A DNA stretch of 64,000 nucleotides, taken from positions 1,530,298 to 1,594,297 of the forward strand of contig KB445791.1 in assembly GCA_000320605.2 (NCBI GenBank), in the 5' to 3' direction. Shown here in pieces: positions 36,299 to 47,100 of this stretch. The DNA is from Gelatoporia subvermispora B (taxonomy: Eukaryota > Basidiomycota > Agaricomycetes > Polyporales > Gelatoporiaceae). The notes beneath the pieces were generated by a model, which was given only the letters and a program-made list of their open reading frames with translations, was not told where the DNA came from and searched no databases. Position numbers and translations under genes: made by a program. Numbering within the stretch: position 1 is the stretch's first letter; every line of letters begins with the position of its first letter.

Positions 36299-37421
36299 AT
36301 GGGCAGCAAGGGAGTCAAACGTTCGTCGCCCGGCGCGGATCTGGAGAAAAACCCGCTCGGCGACGTCGAGCTGACCGACGAGGATGCGGAGAAGCTGCAG
36401 AACATCCAGAAGGATATCGCTCGCACAGAGCTCGTCCTCGGTGCGCCTCTTCCCCGCGGCTGCACTGCGCGCGATAGATAGACTGATTGTGCTGCCCGTG
36501 CAGAGCGCCGCGCGCAGGCGAAGCTGGCCCCTGTGTACGAGAAGCGCCGCGAGATCGTGAAGAGCATCACCAAGTTCTGGCCGGTCGCGCTCATGAACCA
36601 CGGCATGTTCGCGCTGCACGCGCAGCACCTGTCTGACCAGGTCGCGCTGAGCTACCTCGAGGACCTGTGGATCGTGCGCGACCCCGTGGAGACGCGCTGC
36701 TTCACGCTGGAGTTTGTGAGTGGTGCCCTCGTGTTGTGCTCGCTGCCGCGGGGCAGAGGGGAGCGATAGCTGACGGACGCGCGTCGCGATGCGGCGGTGC
36801 GGTTAATAGTACTTCAAGGAGAACCCCTATTTCTCGAACACGGTGCTCAAGAAAGAGTACCAGTATGTTCCGCCAAACAGCGCGGGCGACGACAAGGCGG
36901 ACGAGGACGGGATCACCGAGTCGATGCTCGACTTTTCGTGGGAGCGGGATGTGAAGCCGCAGGTGCGTTGTGTGGGGGCTATACTTAGTACGCGTGATTC
37001 TAATATTGTGCGGGCTGCACCGTGCAGGCGACGAAGATCGAGTGGAAGGATGATTCAAAGAACCTAACCAAGTCGCACCCGCGTGTGCACGAGGACCCGG
37101 AGGACGAACCTGCCGAGGGCGGCAGTTTCTTCAACTACTTTGAGCACCCGACGGACCCGTACGACGTGAGTGTGCCTCGTGCGTTTGCCGCGTGTGCGGA
37201 GGCTGATGTCATGGATTCACGCAAACGCGACGTATATTGGATTGTAGATTGGGGTGCTCATTGCGAACGACATATTCCCGGAGGTGGTGGAGTACTTCCT
37301 CGGCCGTGCGGGAGGGGACGACATCGACTCGGAGGAGGACGACGAGGACGAGGAAGACGAGGAGGACGAGGAGGAGATTGACTTGGAGAAACCGCGGGCG
37401 AAGAAGCAGAAGAAGACGTAA
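36299..37421 (+). CDS. SET/VPS75-type nucleosome assembly protein
   Basis: NAP-family histone chaperone. Five exons (36299-36440, 36504-36715, 36810-36962, 37028-37165, 37248-37421) give 272 codons. The N-terminal dimerisation helix is ELTDEDAEKLQNIQKDIART, then RRAQAKLAPVYEKRREIVKS. The globular part includes FWPVALMNHGMFALHAQHLS, DQVALSYLEDLWIVRDPVET, FYFKENPYFSNTVLKKEYQY and SFFNYFEHPTDPYDIGVLIA then NDIFPEVVEYFLG. The C terminus is a strongly acidic tract (alternating Glu/Asp from about residue 235) followed by basic KPRAKKQKKT, a likely nuclear signal. This layout fits SET/TAF-I rather than NAP1, which has a longer N terminus. The start Met is the first one that keeps the exon 1 frame and a short N terminus. 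Confidence 0.92.
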
Positions 37422-37931
37422 GTGGCGGCGGCGAGGAGGCACGGCGAGGGGTTGCCGCAGGGCTGGCGGCCGTGGAGCGAGCAATGGAGGATCCCCAAAA
37501 GTGACTTGCCTGGAATGGCGCTGATGTTTGATTCTTGCGCGATAGGCGTGGTCCGGTCTGTAGCGGTGAATTGTGTTCTATGTATATACGGACGGCCGTT
37601 GGACGCTATTTTTGGATGCCGACTTAAGCCGATTTTATACGCCTCACGTGGCCCGCTGCCGACTGCGACCAGAGCCAGTGGGCGCCCCGGCGCGCGCCTG
37701 TCGGCCTCGAGGAGTGTGTCTGCTGTTTGGCCATGCTTGCGCGTGGTGCCGTGCCGAGTTGCCGGCAAAGACCGTTTTTGTGAGCGAGGCGTGCGCGACG
37801 TGGGTTGTTTCCAGACCCACTTCTCTCCCCTTCTTCTACTTTATCTTCGCTGACCTCTCCAGGCAGCGCGCATTACCACCCGTTGGTAGTCTTCACTCTT
37901 TTCGCTCCTTACGCCCACGACTATCCCCATC
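37422..37931. other. Spacer upstream of chitin deacetylase
   Basis: Holds the SET gene 3' UTR and the promoter of the following gene. The last 100 bases are pyrimidine-rich, as is common at fungal transcription starts. No further gene was seen. Confidence 0.45.
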
Positions 37932-39545
37932 ATGAGGTTTGCCGTCGTCTCTGCCCTCGCCGTCCCCGCCCTCGTGTCCGCCCACGGCTTCCAGGGCCAT
38001 GCACGCCAAGCACCCGCCAGCTCTGCCCCTGCCGCCGCCGCTACAACAGCTGCCGCCCCCGCCGCGTCCTCTGCCCCCGTCGCCGCGTCTGGCTCCGCCT
38101 CCGGTGCCAGCTCGGGTGTCTTGGCCAGCGCCCTCTCCGGCAGCCTCACCTTCACCCCCGCGTCGGTCAACCCGACCGCCGTCCCTTTGTCTGAGATCAT
38201 TCCGGGCACCGTCACTACCCAGTCGACTGTCCCGCTCCTGACCACCCCTACTGCTGGCGCGACCCCGTCCGCCTTCCCGAGCGCGCCGCCGTTGCCCGAC
38301 AGTGCGTGTTCTTATCTTTATTTTCAGTCTCCGTACTGATAAGCCGCTTTCTGCCAGTCTCTACGATCAACCCTGCAAATTACCCGACTCTTGACAAGAC
38401 GCCGCCCACCGACTCTGCGTTGGTCCAGCAGTGGATTCAGGACGTGCAGAACACGGGTATCCATATCCCCGACATCGAACCCACCGTTCTCGGTGGATGC
38501 CCTGCTAATCCGGTCGCTGCCGCAGACGCGAACAAGACGCGCTGCTGGTGGACATGCGGTGGCTGCACCGCCGATGGTGATGTCACGACTTGCCCGGACA
38601 AGCTTACCTGGGGTCTGACCTACGACGATGGTCCCGCCCCCTACACCCCCAGTCTCCTCCAGTACCTCGAGGCCAACAACCTGACGGGAACCATCTTCAC
38701 CGTTGGCTCGCGTGCGATCTCGTACCCGAACACTCTCCGTGACGAGTACATTAGCGGCCACCAGATCGCTGTCCACACCTGGAGTCACCCGTACATGACG
38801 ACCCTCTCGAACGACCAGGTTATCGCTGAACTCGGCTGGTCGAAGAAGATTATCAAGGATGTTCTCGGTGTCACCCCCAACTTCTGGCGCCCTCCCTACG
38901 GTGATGTTGACAACCGTGTTCGTGCCATCGCCACCGCTATGGGCCTCCAGACCTCGATGTGGACCCGTATCAGCCCGACCGCTACCTTCGATACTGGAGG
39001 CGAGTGTTGCCTTGATTGAATCCGGATCGATCAAATACTGATCCGCGCTAAACAGATTACGATGTCGCTGGCGGTCTCGTCTCTCCCTACCAGGTCTTGA
39101 ACAACTGGGACTCGATCATGGGTAACGCGTCCACCATCGACACCGGCTTCATCGTCCTCGAGCACGACCTGTTCGCGCAGAGCGTTGACCTCGCAACCGG
39201 CTACATTCTGCCCCAGGCGCTCGCCCGCAACCCGCCCCTCAAGATCATGCCCATCGTCGAGTGCCTGAACAAGCCCATGTCGGATGCCTACATCGAGACC
39301 AACGACAACACCACCAACCCGCCCATCGCGTCTGGTATGTTGAAATTTTTTTACTGATCCGTGACGTTGATTCTGACGTCATGTTACTAGGTGGTGCCAC
39401 CGCCGCCACTTTCTCGTCCGGCGCGCAGCAGACCGGCTCCAGCGCGACCAAGTCGAACGGCGCCGTCGCGGCGTCGTACTTCAGCCCGGACATGCTGACG
39501 TCTGCTATGGGTTTGCTTGCGGGTCTTGGTGCTATCGTGTTGTAA
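37932..39545 (+). CDS. GPI-anchored chitin deacetylase (CE4)
   Basis: Converts cell-wall chitin to chitosan. Four exons (37932-38301, 38358-38999, 39056-39334, 39391-39545), 481 codons. A signal peptide (MRFAVVSALAVPALVSAHG) is followed by a Ser/Ala/Pro linker. The NodB domain has motif 1 TYDDGP, motif 2 HTWSHP, and motif 3 RPPYGDVDNR, containing the metal-binding Asp/His/His and the catalytic residues. A Cys-rich patch (CWWTCGGC) sits just upstream. The C terminus has a Ser/Gly-rich stretch and a hydrophobic end (MGLLAGLGAIVL), a GPI-attachment signal. Intron 2 appears to be of the GC-AG type (see findings). It is convergent with the GH72 gene. Confidence 0.94.
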
Positions 39546-39955
39546 TCGGACGGCGTAGACGTCGCTCTATGGACTTGCGAACGCTAGTGGTAGTTCTCTC
39601 TTAACGTTGTTATGCGCTTACATGTGCCTATGTAATCGCTCAACTCAATCTTGGACCGTTATACCAGCAAACGCACAGTGTCGGTACCAACTTGATACTT
39701 CTAGTTGTGCACAGTAACTTAGATCTTTGGACTCACATTTCTAATCGCGTCGCAATCTAACGGTTTATGGTCATGCGAGCTCTGCGTCGGTCGCGCGCAC
39801 GGATGATACTTACAGCAAGGGATTGATTAGTGCTAAGATGTGGGAGGTCCGGTATACATGGGTAAACCAACATAAAAGGGTCCATGGGCGTCCCGCAGTC
39901 GTGACGACAATAATGTGTCGGTGCAGATCAGAGTCCGCAGAGTCCAGGCAGGCTC
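39546..39955. other. Spacer between convergent chitin deacetylase and GH72 genes
   Basis: Two 3' UTRs presumably meet here; nothing else was recognised. Confidence 0.5.
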
Positions 39956-41956
39956 TCACGCCAAGACGAGCGCGCCGCCGAGCAGGCTGAAGGCACACGA
40001 GACGGCCAGGCCGAGCCACGCCTGCGGGTTCAGGGCGAAACCGGCCGCGCCGTTGTCCTTCGAGCCCGAGCTGCCGCTGCTGCCCGACGAGCCGGGGGCC
40101 GCGGCGCCGGAGCCGGAGGGCGCGCTGGGCGTGAAGGTCGCGGAGGGGTTCGCGAGGCAGGACGACGCGGCGGCGCTCGCGGAGAGGCCGCTCGGCGTGT
40201 TCGCGTTCACGGTGCCGTTCCCGCCGAAGCTGCACGACGTCGCGAGGCGGTTCGTCGCCTCGTAGTACTCGCTCATGACGTACGAGAGCTCCACCGCTGC
40301 GGAGGGAGGGGGGAATTGGGCGTGTCAGCGTGTGGGCAACAGAGCGCGAGGCGTGGGAGAGAGACACGTACAGGGATCGCAGGCGGAGACGCGGCCGTAC
40401 ACGCCCGAGGTGCCGTTGCCGGAGATGTCGTCGCAGGAGCCGCCCTGCGCGCCGAGGAGCGAGCACGCCTCGTTGATGAGCACGCCGATGATCGAGGTCG
40501 TGTTGGAGGTGTCGGGCGTGAACTGGCAGCTGAGCGCGCTCTCGAGGCACGCGCACGCCGCGTCGTTCGGCGTCGGCGGCAGCGTCGTGCTCGCGAGCAG
40601 GTTCGTGTTCTCCGCGGGGCAGCTCGGGAACGACGTCGAGCCCGCGCTGGACTGCGACGGGCTGTTCGGCGGCGAGACCTCCGTGTACTGCGTCTTGAGG
40701 TTGTCGAAGTCCTGGCCCGTCGTCACCGTCGAGCCGTCCGCGGAAATGTTCACCATCCCGAACTGGCCCGCCGCGCTCGAGGCCGGGAAGTAGCTGAAGC
40801 CCAGGCCGCCAGACCAGATGTCACTCATCGGGCTGGTGAAGAGGGTCCCGACCTCCGTCCAGGGGCGCGGCCCGCCGATGGCGCAGCCGAACTCGCTGAA
40901 GTACGCGGGGATGTTGTAGTTCTGGAACCGCTGGTTCGTGGCGTTGTACACAGACGGGTCCGCATTGCCGCACCATTCGCTACGGGCCGGGAGAAACAAG
41001 GAGAAATGTCAGGGCGGAATTCAGGCACGACGAGCGCTAGACGCACTAGTTGTTCAGACCCCAGAGGTCGATGGAGGTCGAACCAGAGTTGCTGCCTGAT
41101 GGGTCGCAGCTCAGGTATTCTGCGAGATCAACAATCCAGTCGCCATCGATAGCAGCATATCCGACGAGGGCGGAGGATCCAATTGAGTTCCTTGTGAACC
41201 ACAGAGTCAGAGCGCGTGTATAGCTGGCAGCGATTGATGCGATGTCTTGGCGAACACTTACAGGTATGCCCGTGTGTCACGCGCGGCCGCCTTCACAAAC
41301 GCAGCCGCAACAGTGTTGTCGGTGCCGTTGATGACCTCGTTACCGACGTTGAATGCCAGCACATTGTTGTACTTGTTGAAGACATTGATAGTGTCAATGT
41401 ATAGGTCCAGCAGGTTCGTTGTCCAGGCCGGCTGGTCACGGTTAATGGAACCATTGACCGGGAGAGAGAGGTCAATGCTAGAAGGGGAAATTCGTCAGTT
41501 ACAATACAGTATACGGAAGAGGGTAGAGAAGGGCCGTACATGGTATAGATGCCCGCGTTGCTGAGAGCGTTCATGCAGTCATCGTGGTCCAACGAAGCGT
41601 TGACGCTGTATGCACGAATAGCGTTGATCTGCAGCTGTTGGAGGAAGGGGAGGTCTCGGGCACAAGCAGTGCCGTTGGCAAGGGGGTCGATGAAGGTCGA
41701 AGGTTCCCCGAACGGGTTGTTCGGATCCACTATGACTTCACCTGAGGCGATACGGAGCACATTAGATGGTGAAGCCGACCTAAAGAACTTGTGGAAGCGC
41801 ACCTTGAGGCTGGTATGCAACTCCCTTGATGAAAAACCTGGAACCGTCGGCATTGTACAGGTACCTGCCGCTGCGGGAGACGTTTTGGACAGCAGAACCG
41901 GTGGAAGCGAGCGCGAGGAGGGCAGCTAACGCTGCAGGTGTCCGCCAGCTGTGCAT
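39956..41956 (-). CDS. GPI-anchored 1,3-beta-glucanosyltransferase (GH72 + X8)
   Basis: Cuts and re-ligates beta-1,3-glucan chains in the cell wall (Gas/Gel family). The start at 41956 gives a signal peptide (MHSWRTPAALAALLALASTG). The GH72 domain runs YLYNADGSRFFIKGVAYQPQ, DLPFLQQLQINAIRAYSVN and the acid/base region LAFNVGNEVING; the nucleophile is in YFSEFGCAIGGPRPW. Both Glu are present. After it comes a Cys-rich X8/CBM43 module (CPAENTNLLA, ACACLESALSCQF, EACSLLGAQGGSCDDI, then SACDP and ATSCSFGGNGT). A Ser/Gly/Pro linker and hydrophobic tail (WLGLAVSCAFSLLGGALVLA) form the GPI signal. There are several introns, including around 40295-40370 and 41200-41260. Its neighbours also act on the cell surface. 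Confidence 0.94.
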
Positions 41957-42154
41957 TGGAGACTGCTGAGGGAGGGGGACCGTGGCGGGGTAAGGGAGTA
42001 GTAGGGTATTTAAAGGAGAGACAAGGTTGGCAAAACGACTGCGGGGAACGAGGAAACGCTGCCCACAGCCGCCCTCGACGGCTCGACGTCCGGCATCTCT
42101 TCTCCGTTAATAGCGAAGGCCCCACGTAGGAAACCACATCTAAAATTAGATATC

Positions 42155-42238
42155 GCCCGCCTAGCTCAATCGGATAGAGCGTCAGACTCTTACTAGCGGG
42201 TGATCTGAAGGCTGCGAGTTCGACCCTCGCGGTGGGCT
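42155..42238 (+). tRNA. tRNA-Lys (CTT), with a different 10-base intron
   Basis: The mature part is the same as in the two upstream tRNA-Lys copies, but the intron here is CTAGCGGGTG instead of TGACTAGGCG, in the same position after A37. A T-rich stretch (tttgttttggtttt) follows within a few bases and would end Pol III transcription. Confidence 0.93.
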
Positions 42239-42759
42239 AGTTTGTTTTGGTTTTCTTGATGCTGCGGTCTATCTACGACCTGCCTCAAGGCTTGCAATTT
42301 GCAACGCATGACTAATAGATCAGTGCATGGCGTCCCGTTGAATCGCCCCGCCCACTTTTGCACGTTCTATCAAGTCCATCATGACCATCCTTGTCAGAAA
42401 GTTAGGTACCGTCAATGAGTCAGAGTATCATGTGGGGTTTAGCTATGACCTGCATCAAGATATGCAATTCGTAGTACCTGACTTGACCAGCGCATATCAC
42501 TCTGCTCATGGTCACAAATTCTATCAGGTTCCAACATGTCTACTCTTGTTGCAAAGTCAGGTACAGTGAAAACGAATCATAATACTATGTGGTAGTAACT
42601 TCAATAAATTATACAGGAAAGTAGAGGATGTCGCTGCCCAGCAGTAGGAGATCTCTAGGTAATTCGACGACGACGCCAGCATCCGGGCTATCCACGGAAA
42701 GTGCAACAGCTGCAACGCCTTGCGTCAGCGTCTTCTACATCGACAGATTCACGACATTT
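42239..42759. repeat. Spacer containing two diverged direct repeats of about 165 bp
   Basis: Unit 1 (about 42270-42437) and unit 2 (about 42441-42595) share interrupted words in the same order: acgacctgcctcaag / atgacctgcatcaag; tgcaattt / tgcaattc; gttctatca / attctatca; tgtcagaaagttaggtacc / ttgcaaagtcaggtaca; and atcatgtgg / atactatgtgg. No coding frame is supported. Confidence 0.5.
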
Positions 42760-43794
42760 TTACCTGATCATATACGGAAGAACGGATACAATGAGGCATG
42801 CAAATGACGCCCACAGGAGGAAAAGAGCATTTCCGGTGGAAACCGTGATGCCCAACGGAACAGGCGATCCAGATGGTCCGACCAAAAGGCCGTTGATTGA
42901 AGACTCAGTCTTTTTTATGATGGCCGTCCAGATCGCTGCACCAATCAGCAGCATCAAGCTGCCTAGAATTGCAAACAGCGTCGAAACTAAAAATGCGAGT
43001 GTATGCTTGAGCGGCCCACTGAAACCCAACTTAGTACAATGAAGGATTACGACGGAAATTTTGCGCACAGAATAAGAGCCAATGCAGCACATATTGTGCC
43101 AATGAGTATAGGGTAATACGCCCCATGAGAGAACTGGCCCAAATATGAATCGTTGGTGAACGTGGATCCAGGAATCAGGGCGGCTGTAAGACTGGAGTAA
43201 TTTGATAGCATGTCGGCCGTGATAGTTTCGTAAGGTCGGAATTCATTAGCAGTCGTGTGGTTGGAGCATATGCCCCCGCCGCTCGCGGAGACATACGCAC
43301 AGTATGAGTATAGGCCGAAGTCGTAGGTATCCCGAAGTCCAGCCTGTTGCTGCAGCGGTGCAGATGCATTCGTCGTATACAAACCTTGTATGGGGTCACC
43401 GAGGGCCCCTGCGAGTCCCTGGCTACACGAGGCAGACACGTTCAACGCAGATATAGAAAATATACGACGAAACATACCCATATCCAGACATGTCTACTCT
43501 AACCTGAGGTGGCGTCAATCTCGAAATCCGCAGCAGAACCAGATACAGAGAAGCAGTTCACCAAGTACACTCCTCGAGGCACAGTCGAGGTGTTTATCTG
43601 GCCGACCTGGAGGCATATCAGTGATCCATGAATGGTCTGTAAGCGACGACGCCAGGCGCACATGCGTGAATATGAGCAAAAGCACGGACACAAAGCTGAT
43701 CGGTACGTTTAGCCGATCGTGCAGCATCCAGAAAGAATGCGAGGTATACGTACGACAGAACCGAGGCAGCGCCAAGGCACACTTCTCCGCGCAT
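42760..43794 (-). CDS. SUR7/PalI-family tetraspan membrane protein
   Basis: Four-helix plasma membrane protein of the eisosome/pH-sensing type (Sur7 or PalI/Rim9 superfamily). The start at 43794 gives MRGEVCLGAASVLS, joined to FVSVLLLIFTHVGQINTSTV and PRGVYLVNC, the family's first helix and GQ..T motif. The extracellular loop has Cys residues (YSYCAYVSASGGGICSN) and sequons. Later helices are GAYYPILIGTICAALALILC, TLAFLVSTLFAILGSLMLLI, and FLLWASFACLIVSVLPYM. There are at least three introns. The stop at 42760 follows PYMIR, but a potential donor (AG|gtaaaaat) overlaps that stop, so a longer spliced C terminus is possible. It is divergent from the sterol glucosyltransferase. Confidence 0.82.
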
Positions 43795-44131
43795 GGTATA
43801 TTATCCTATGGGTATCCCTGGAAGAAGAATGAAAGAGGACGGAAGGAGGAGGCCGGCCAGCTCGAAGGTAGCACTCGAACGACTGTCCTCGAGGACGCGA
43901 CCAACTCGATCGCGGGCGCTTGCCTGGTCATTCCCGGTCGGCATCATATTCCCACGCGTGCTTACCCCAGGTCTGCCTCGCCTGAAGGCGCTCGCGGTGG
44001 CGGGCGGTACGACATCCACCGTTCCAGGTCCCTCAGCTATCCTACTCGCCATTACGTGCGTTCTGGAATATCTGGCGTTTTTTGCACCGCACGCACCTTG
44101 ATCCTGGACGACGACGACGACGACGATTGCT
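43795..44131. promoter_or_regulatory. Divergent promoter, SUR7-like / sterol glucosyltransferase
   Basis: The 337 bases lie between opposed start codons of two membrane-related genes. An imperfect trinucleotide run (gacgacgacgacgacga) lies just before the plus-strand ATG. No defined operator was recognised. Confidence 0.5.
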
Positions 44132-47100
44132 ATGGCGGAGGATGCACCCGCGCGACCCCCCGCCCCCCGCGACAACTCCGAGGGTTCCTCTTCCTCAAAC
44201 TCGACTGTATATGGAACGGGCAGGCGCACTGAAAGCACCAACGATTCCAGAGGAGGAATCATCAGACGCGCAGTGGGGATGACTGCGGATAGGCTGGGGC
44301 GCAGCGGATCGTTAGGCAAGGCACAGCTCTCGCAGAGCCAGCCGACACTACCTACGCAGGCCCCGCGACGCCTGCTCAGCCTGAGCAATAAGGCAAAGGG
44401 AAAGGAGAAGGCCCATACGACTGATTCTGCTGTCCATGAAGGTAGGCGGACCTTGTAGGTTCTGGGGCTGATCATCTAACTCGGTCGTAATACATGTTTA
44501 GGGGACACGCCCGCTGCTAGTACACAGACATCGACGTCCCTGGCCCCAACCCTGGCAGCTGCATACCGGCGCAAGCAACACACATCTACAACCGGAGAGG
44601 AAGACTCGCCCTTCATCACTCCTGGCTCGCCACCGCTTGGCCCTAGTAGACCCGACCTTTTTCGCGGATTTGGCTCCGTACGTAAATACGCGTCTAACAC
44701 GTGCAGAAGAGCTTACGTCCCCCTAATATCTCATTCAGATGAGAGCAGGCACACAGACCCTGATCCAGGCGTTGCAGGCATTGCCTTGGATTGAGGACCA
44801 AGATAATGACGACGACGTTGTAAATCATGATATCACACCGACTGAGAACGAGAGCGATGAGGACGACAAGCATGGTGGGGGGTTTCCAGAATATATAGTA
44901 TAAAATCTCATCTAATGCACCTCATCTGTTGGCCTACAGGAAATTGGCTTGCATCATCAATACACACAATTTACCGCCCCTTGGCACGTTCCCGGCGCGG
45001 GGATGCACAACGCCGTAGTAGAACGTCAAATCTCTCGACCCTTTCAGACAACGAGGATGTCCCATCCTCGCAGGAGCCTGAACAGGAAACCATCATGTCC
45101 GAGGAAGAGATTGGGGAAGATTTTGAGCCAACCACTCCCGGACCGTCCGAGCTGGAACCAGATACTCATGCGCGTACTTTACGGAAACCACTTGATACAT
45201 TACCGGAGTTGGAGGCCTTGGATACAAGTGTCTCCCGGGGAGCGCAGACTCGGTCGGGGAGCATGGCAACCGTGAAGCTGCAGCGGCGCGCCCGTTTGGC
45301 GGAGAAGCTGAGGGGAGTATTCGAGCTAGATGACATACACGAAGTGATCGCCGGTATGTCACTGATTGCGGTTTGCCCCAATATATGCTTATTCCCCAGC
45401 AGAGATGCCATGTTGGCTCATGCGTTCTGTTCGTGAGTATTTCGGCTTCAGCTGGTCACGGAGCAACTAACGATGAGAACTTTACAGTCCTACAAGGTTA
45501 CATATATCTCACTGACACGTATCTCTGCTTCTTTGCCCATATGCCATCCAAGGAGGTGATTTGACCCACTTTGGCTTTGAAGTCATTGCCTGACAAAGAT
45601 ATTACAGGACCAAGTACTCAAGTCAGGATCCTTGAGTAAGAAAGCTCAGCGCACGAAGCGATGGATTCGACATTGGTTTGTTCTCAAGAATGATGTTCTC
45701 TCATGGTATCAGTCGTCGTCTGTGAGTTCTACGCTCGGGATGCGCGGCGCATCGAGTTCACGCCTTCACAGGATCCATATTTCCCGCATGGCGTTGTGGA
45801 TCTCCGCTATGCCATCACTTGCGAGCCTGTGAATGACAAGGGAATCCGTTTGCGAACCAATCAGAAATCTATCAGGTTAACCGCGGATTCTGTTCCTAGT
45901 CGGGATGAATGGGTCAAGGCAATCCGCCGAGTTATGTTCAAGGCTCAGAATATGGGCGACAGCGTCAAGGTAAATTCACATCATTAAGTGACAATCGCGA
46001 GATTCTAACTCAACTCCGCGTTTCGTCGTAGATTGCAATACCATATGCCTCGATTGTTGACGTAGACATATCGTCCGCCATGGACTTCAGTGAAACAGTC
46101 GAGATCAAGGTCGTTGACCAGAAGGAGCATTCTTTCGATTCGTACTTCTTCGCCTATTTCAACGATCTTCCGGGAGCTTTGGAACAGATCCGCGAAGCCG
46201 TTCGAGCCCAGCGAGAAGGACCCGGGTCACTGCTGACTCCACATGTTATAGACACCACCACGACTCGCCCCAGCTCGCAACTGGTAGATCGGGCGCAAAG
46301 TTTGCCCGCTACAGATTCCATACCAAAGTCACAGTCCGTTTTCAGATTGAGCTCTCTCCTACGACCGTTGCAGGATTCTTTCCCTATCTCTCGCTCGTCG
46401 AGTGCCCCAGAACCCGAAACAGAGGAATTCACGCATGTCAACAAGAGGGGAAATTCATCCTTCTTTGCCGTAACATCGTCACCAAAGGCCATACCACAGA
46501 CTACGCTATCAGGAAGGCCCGGAGAGGTCGACGTCCCCGACATGGCACTCGACGCGTCGTATCATACTTACCCACCTTCTCCATCACGCTCCCCTTCAAG
46601 CGCCGACCTCCATACGACACCAATAGCCACCAAGGAAGGTACTTGGAGCGTGGCTGTTCCATCATGGCTGCGGATACCTTCTCGCAGGATGTTCAGTAGT
46701 CCAGTGGCCACACGGCCCACCGCAGAGCACGCGTCAATGCCCCCTCCAGACGTAGGCACAGTGCCTGTTTCCGAGGTCTTGACATCTGCAACGTCGGGCA
46801 GTAGCCGACATGGCAGTGGCGCAGGTTCCGGGGACTATGGATTTTTTAGCATTCTGGAAGCCCCAGCGGCCTTTCTGGATGCTGACTCAGTAGAGAAGTT
46901 TCACAGTGCATTTGCGTTCGACGAAAAAGAGACTCTGCTCGGAAGTACGTAGTCACGACTCACCGTGAGGGAATGCTAACACAACACTAACACAACTGAG
47001 AACAGTTTTCCCTGGATATATCTTCCGGCTACTACCCGTATACGGACGGCTTTATATATCTTCTAATTACTTCTGTTTCCGATCAAGCGGCCCGTTGACC

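Noticed and set aside
40316..41152. A 278-codon plus-strand frame antisense to GH72
   Set aside because: Arg/Ala/Glu-rich antisense shadow of a GC-rich coding region; no homology.
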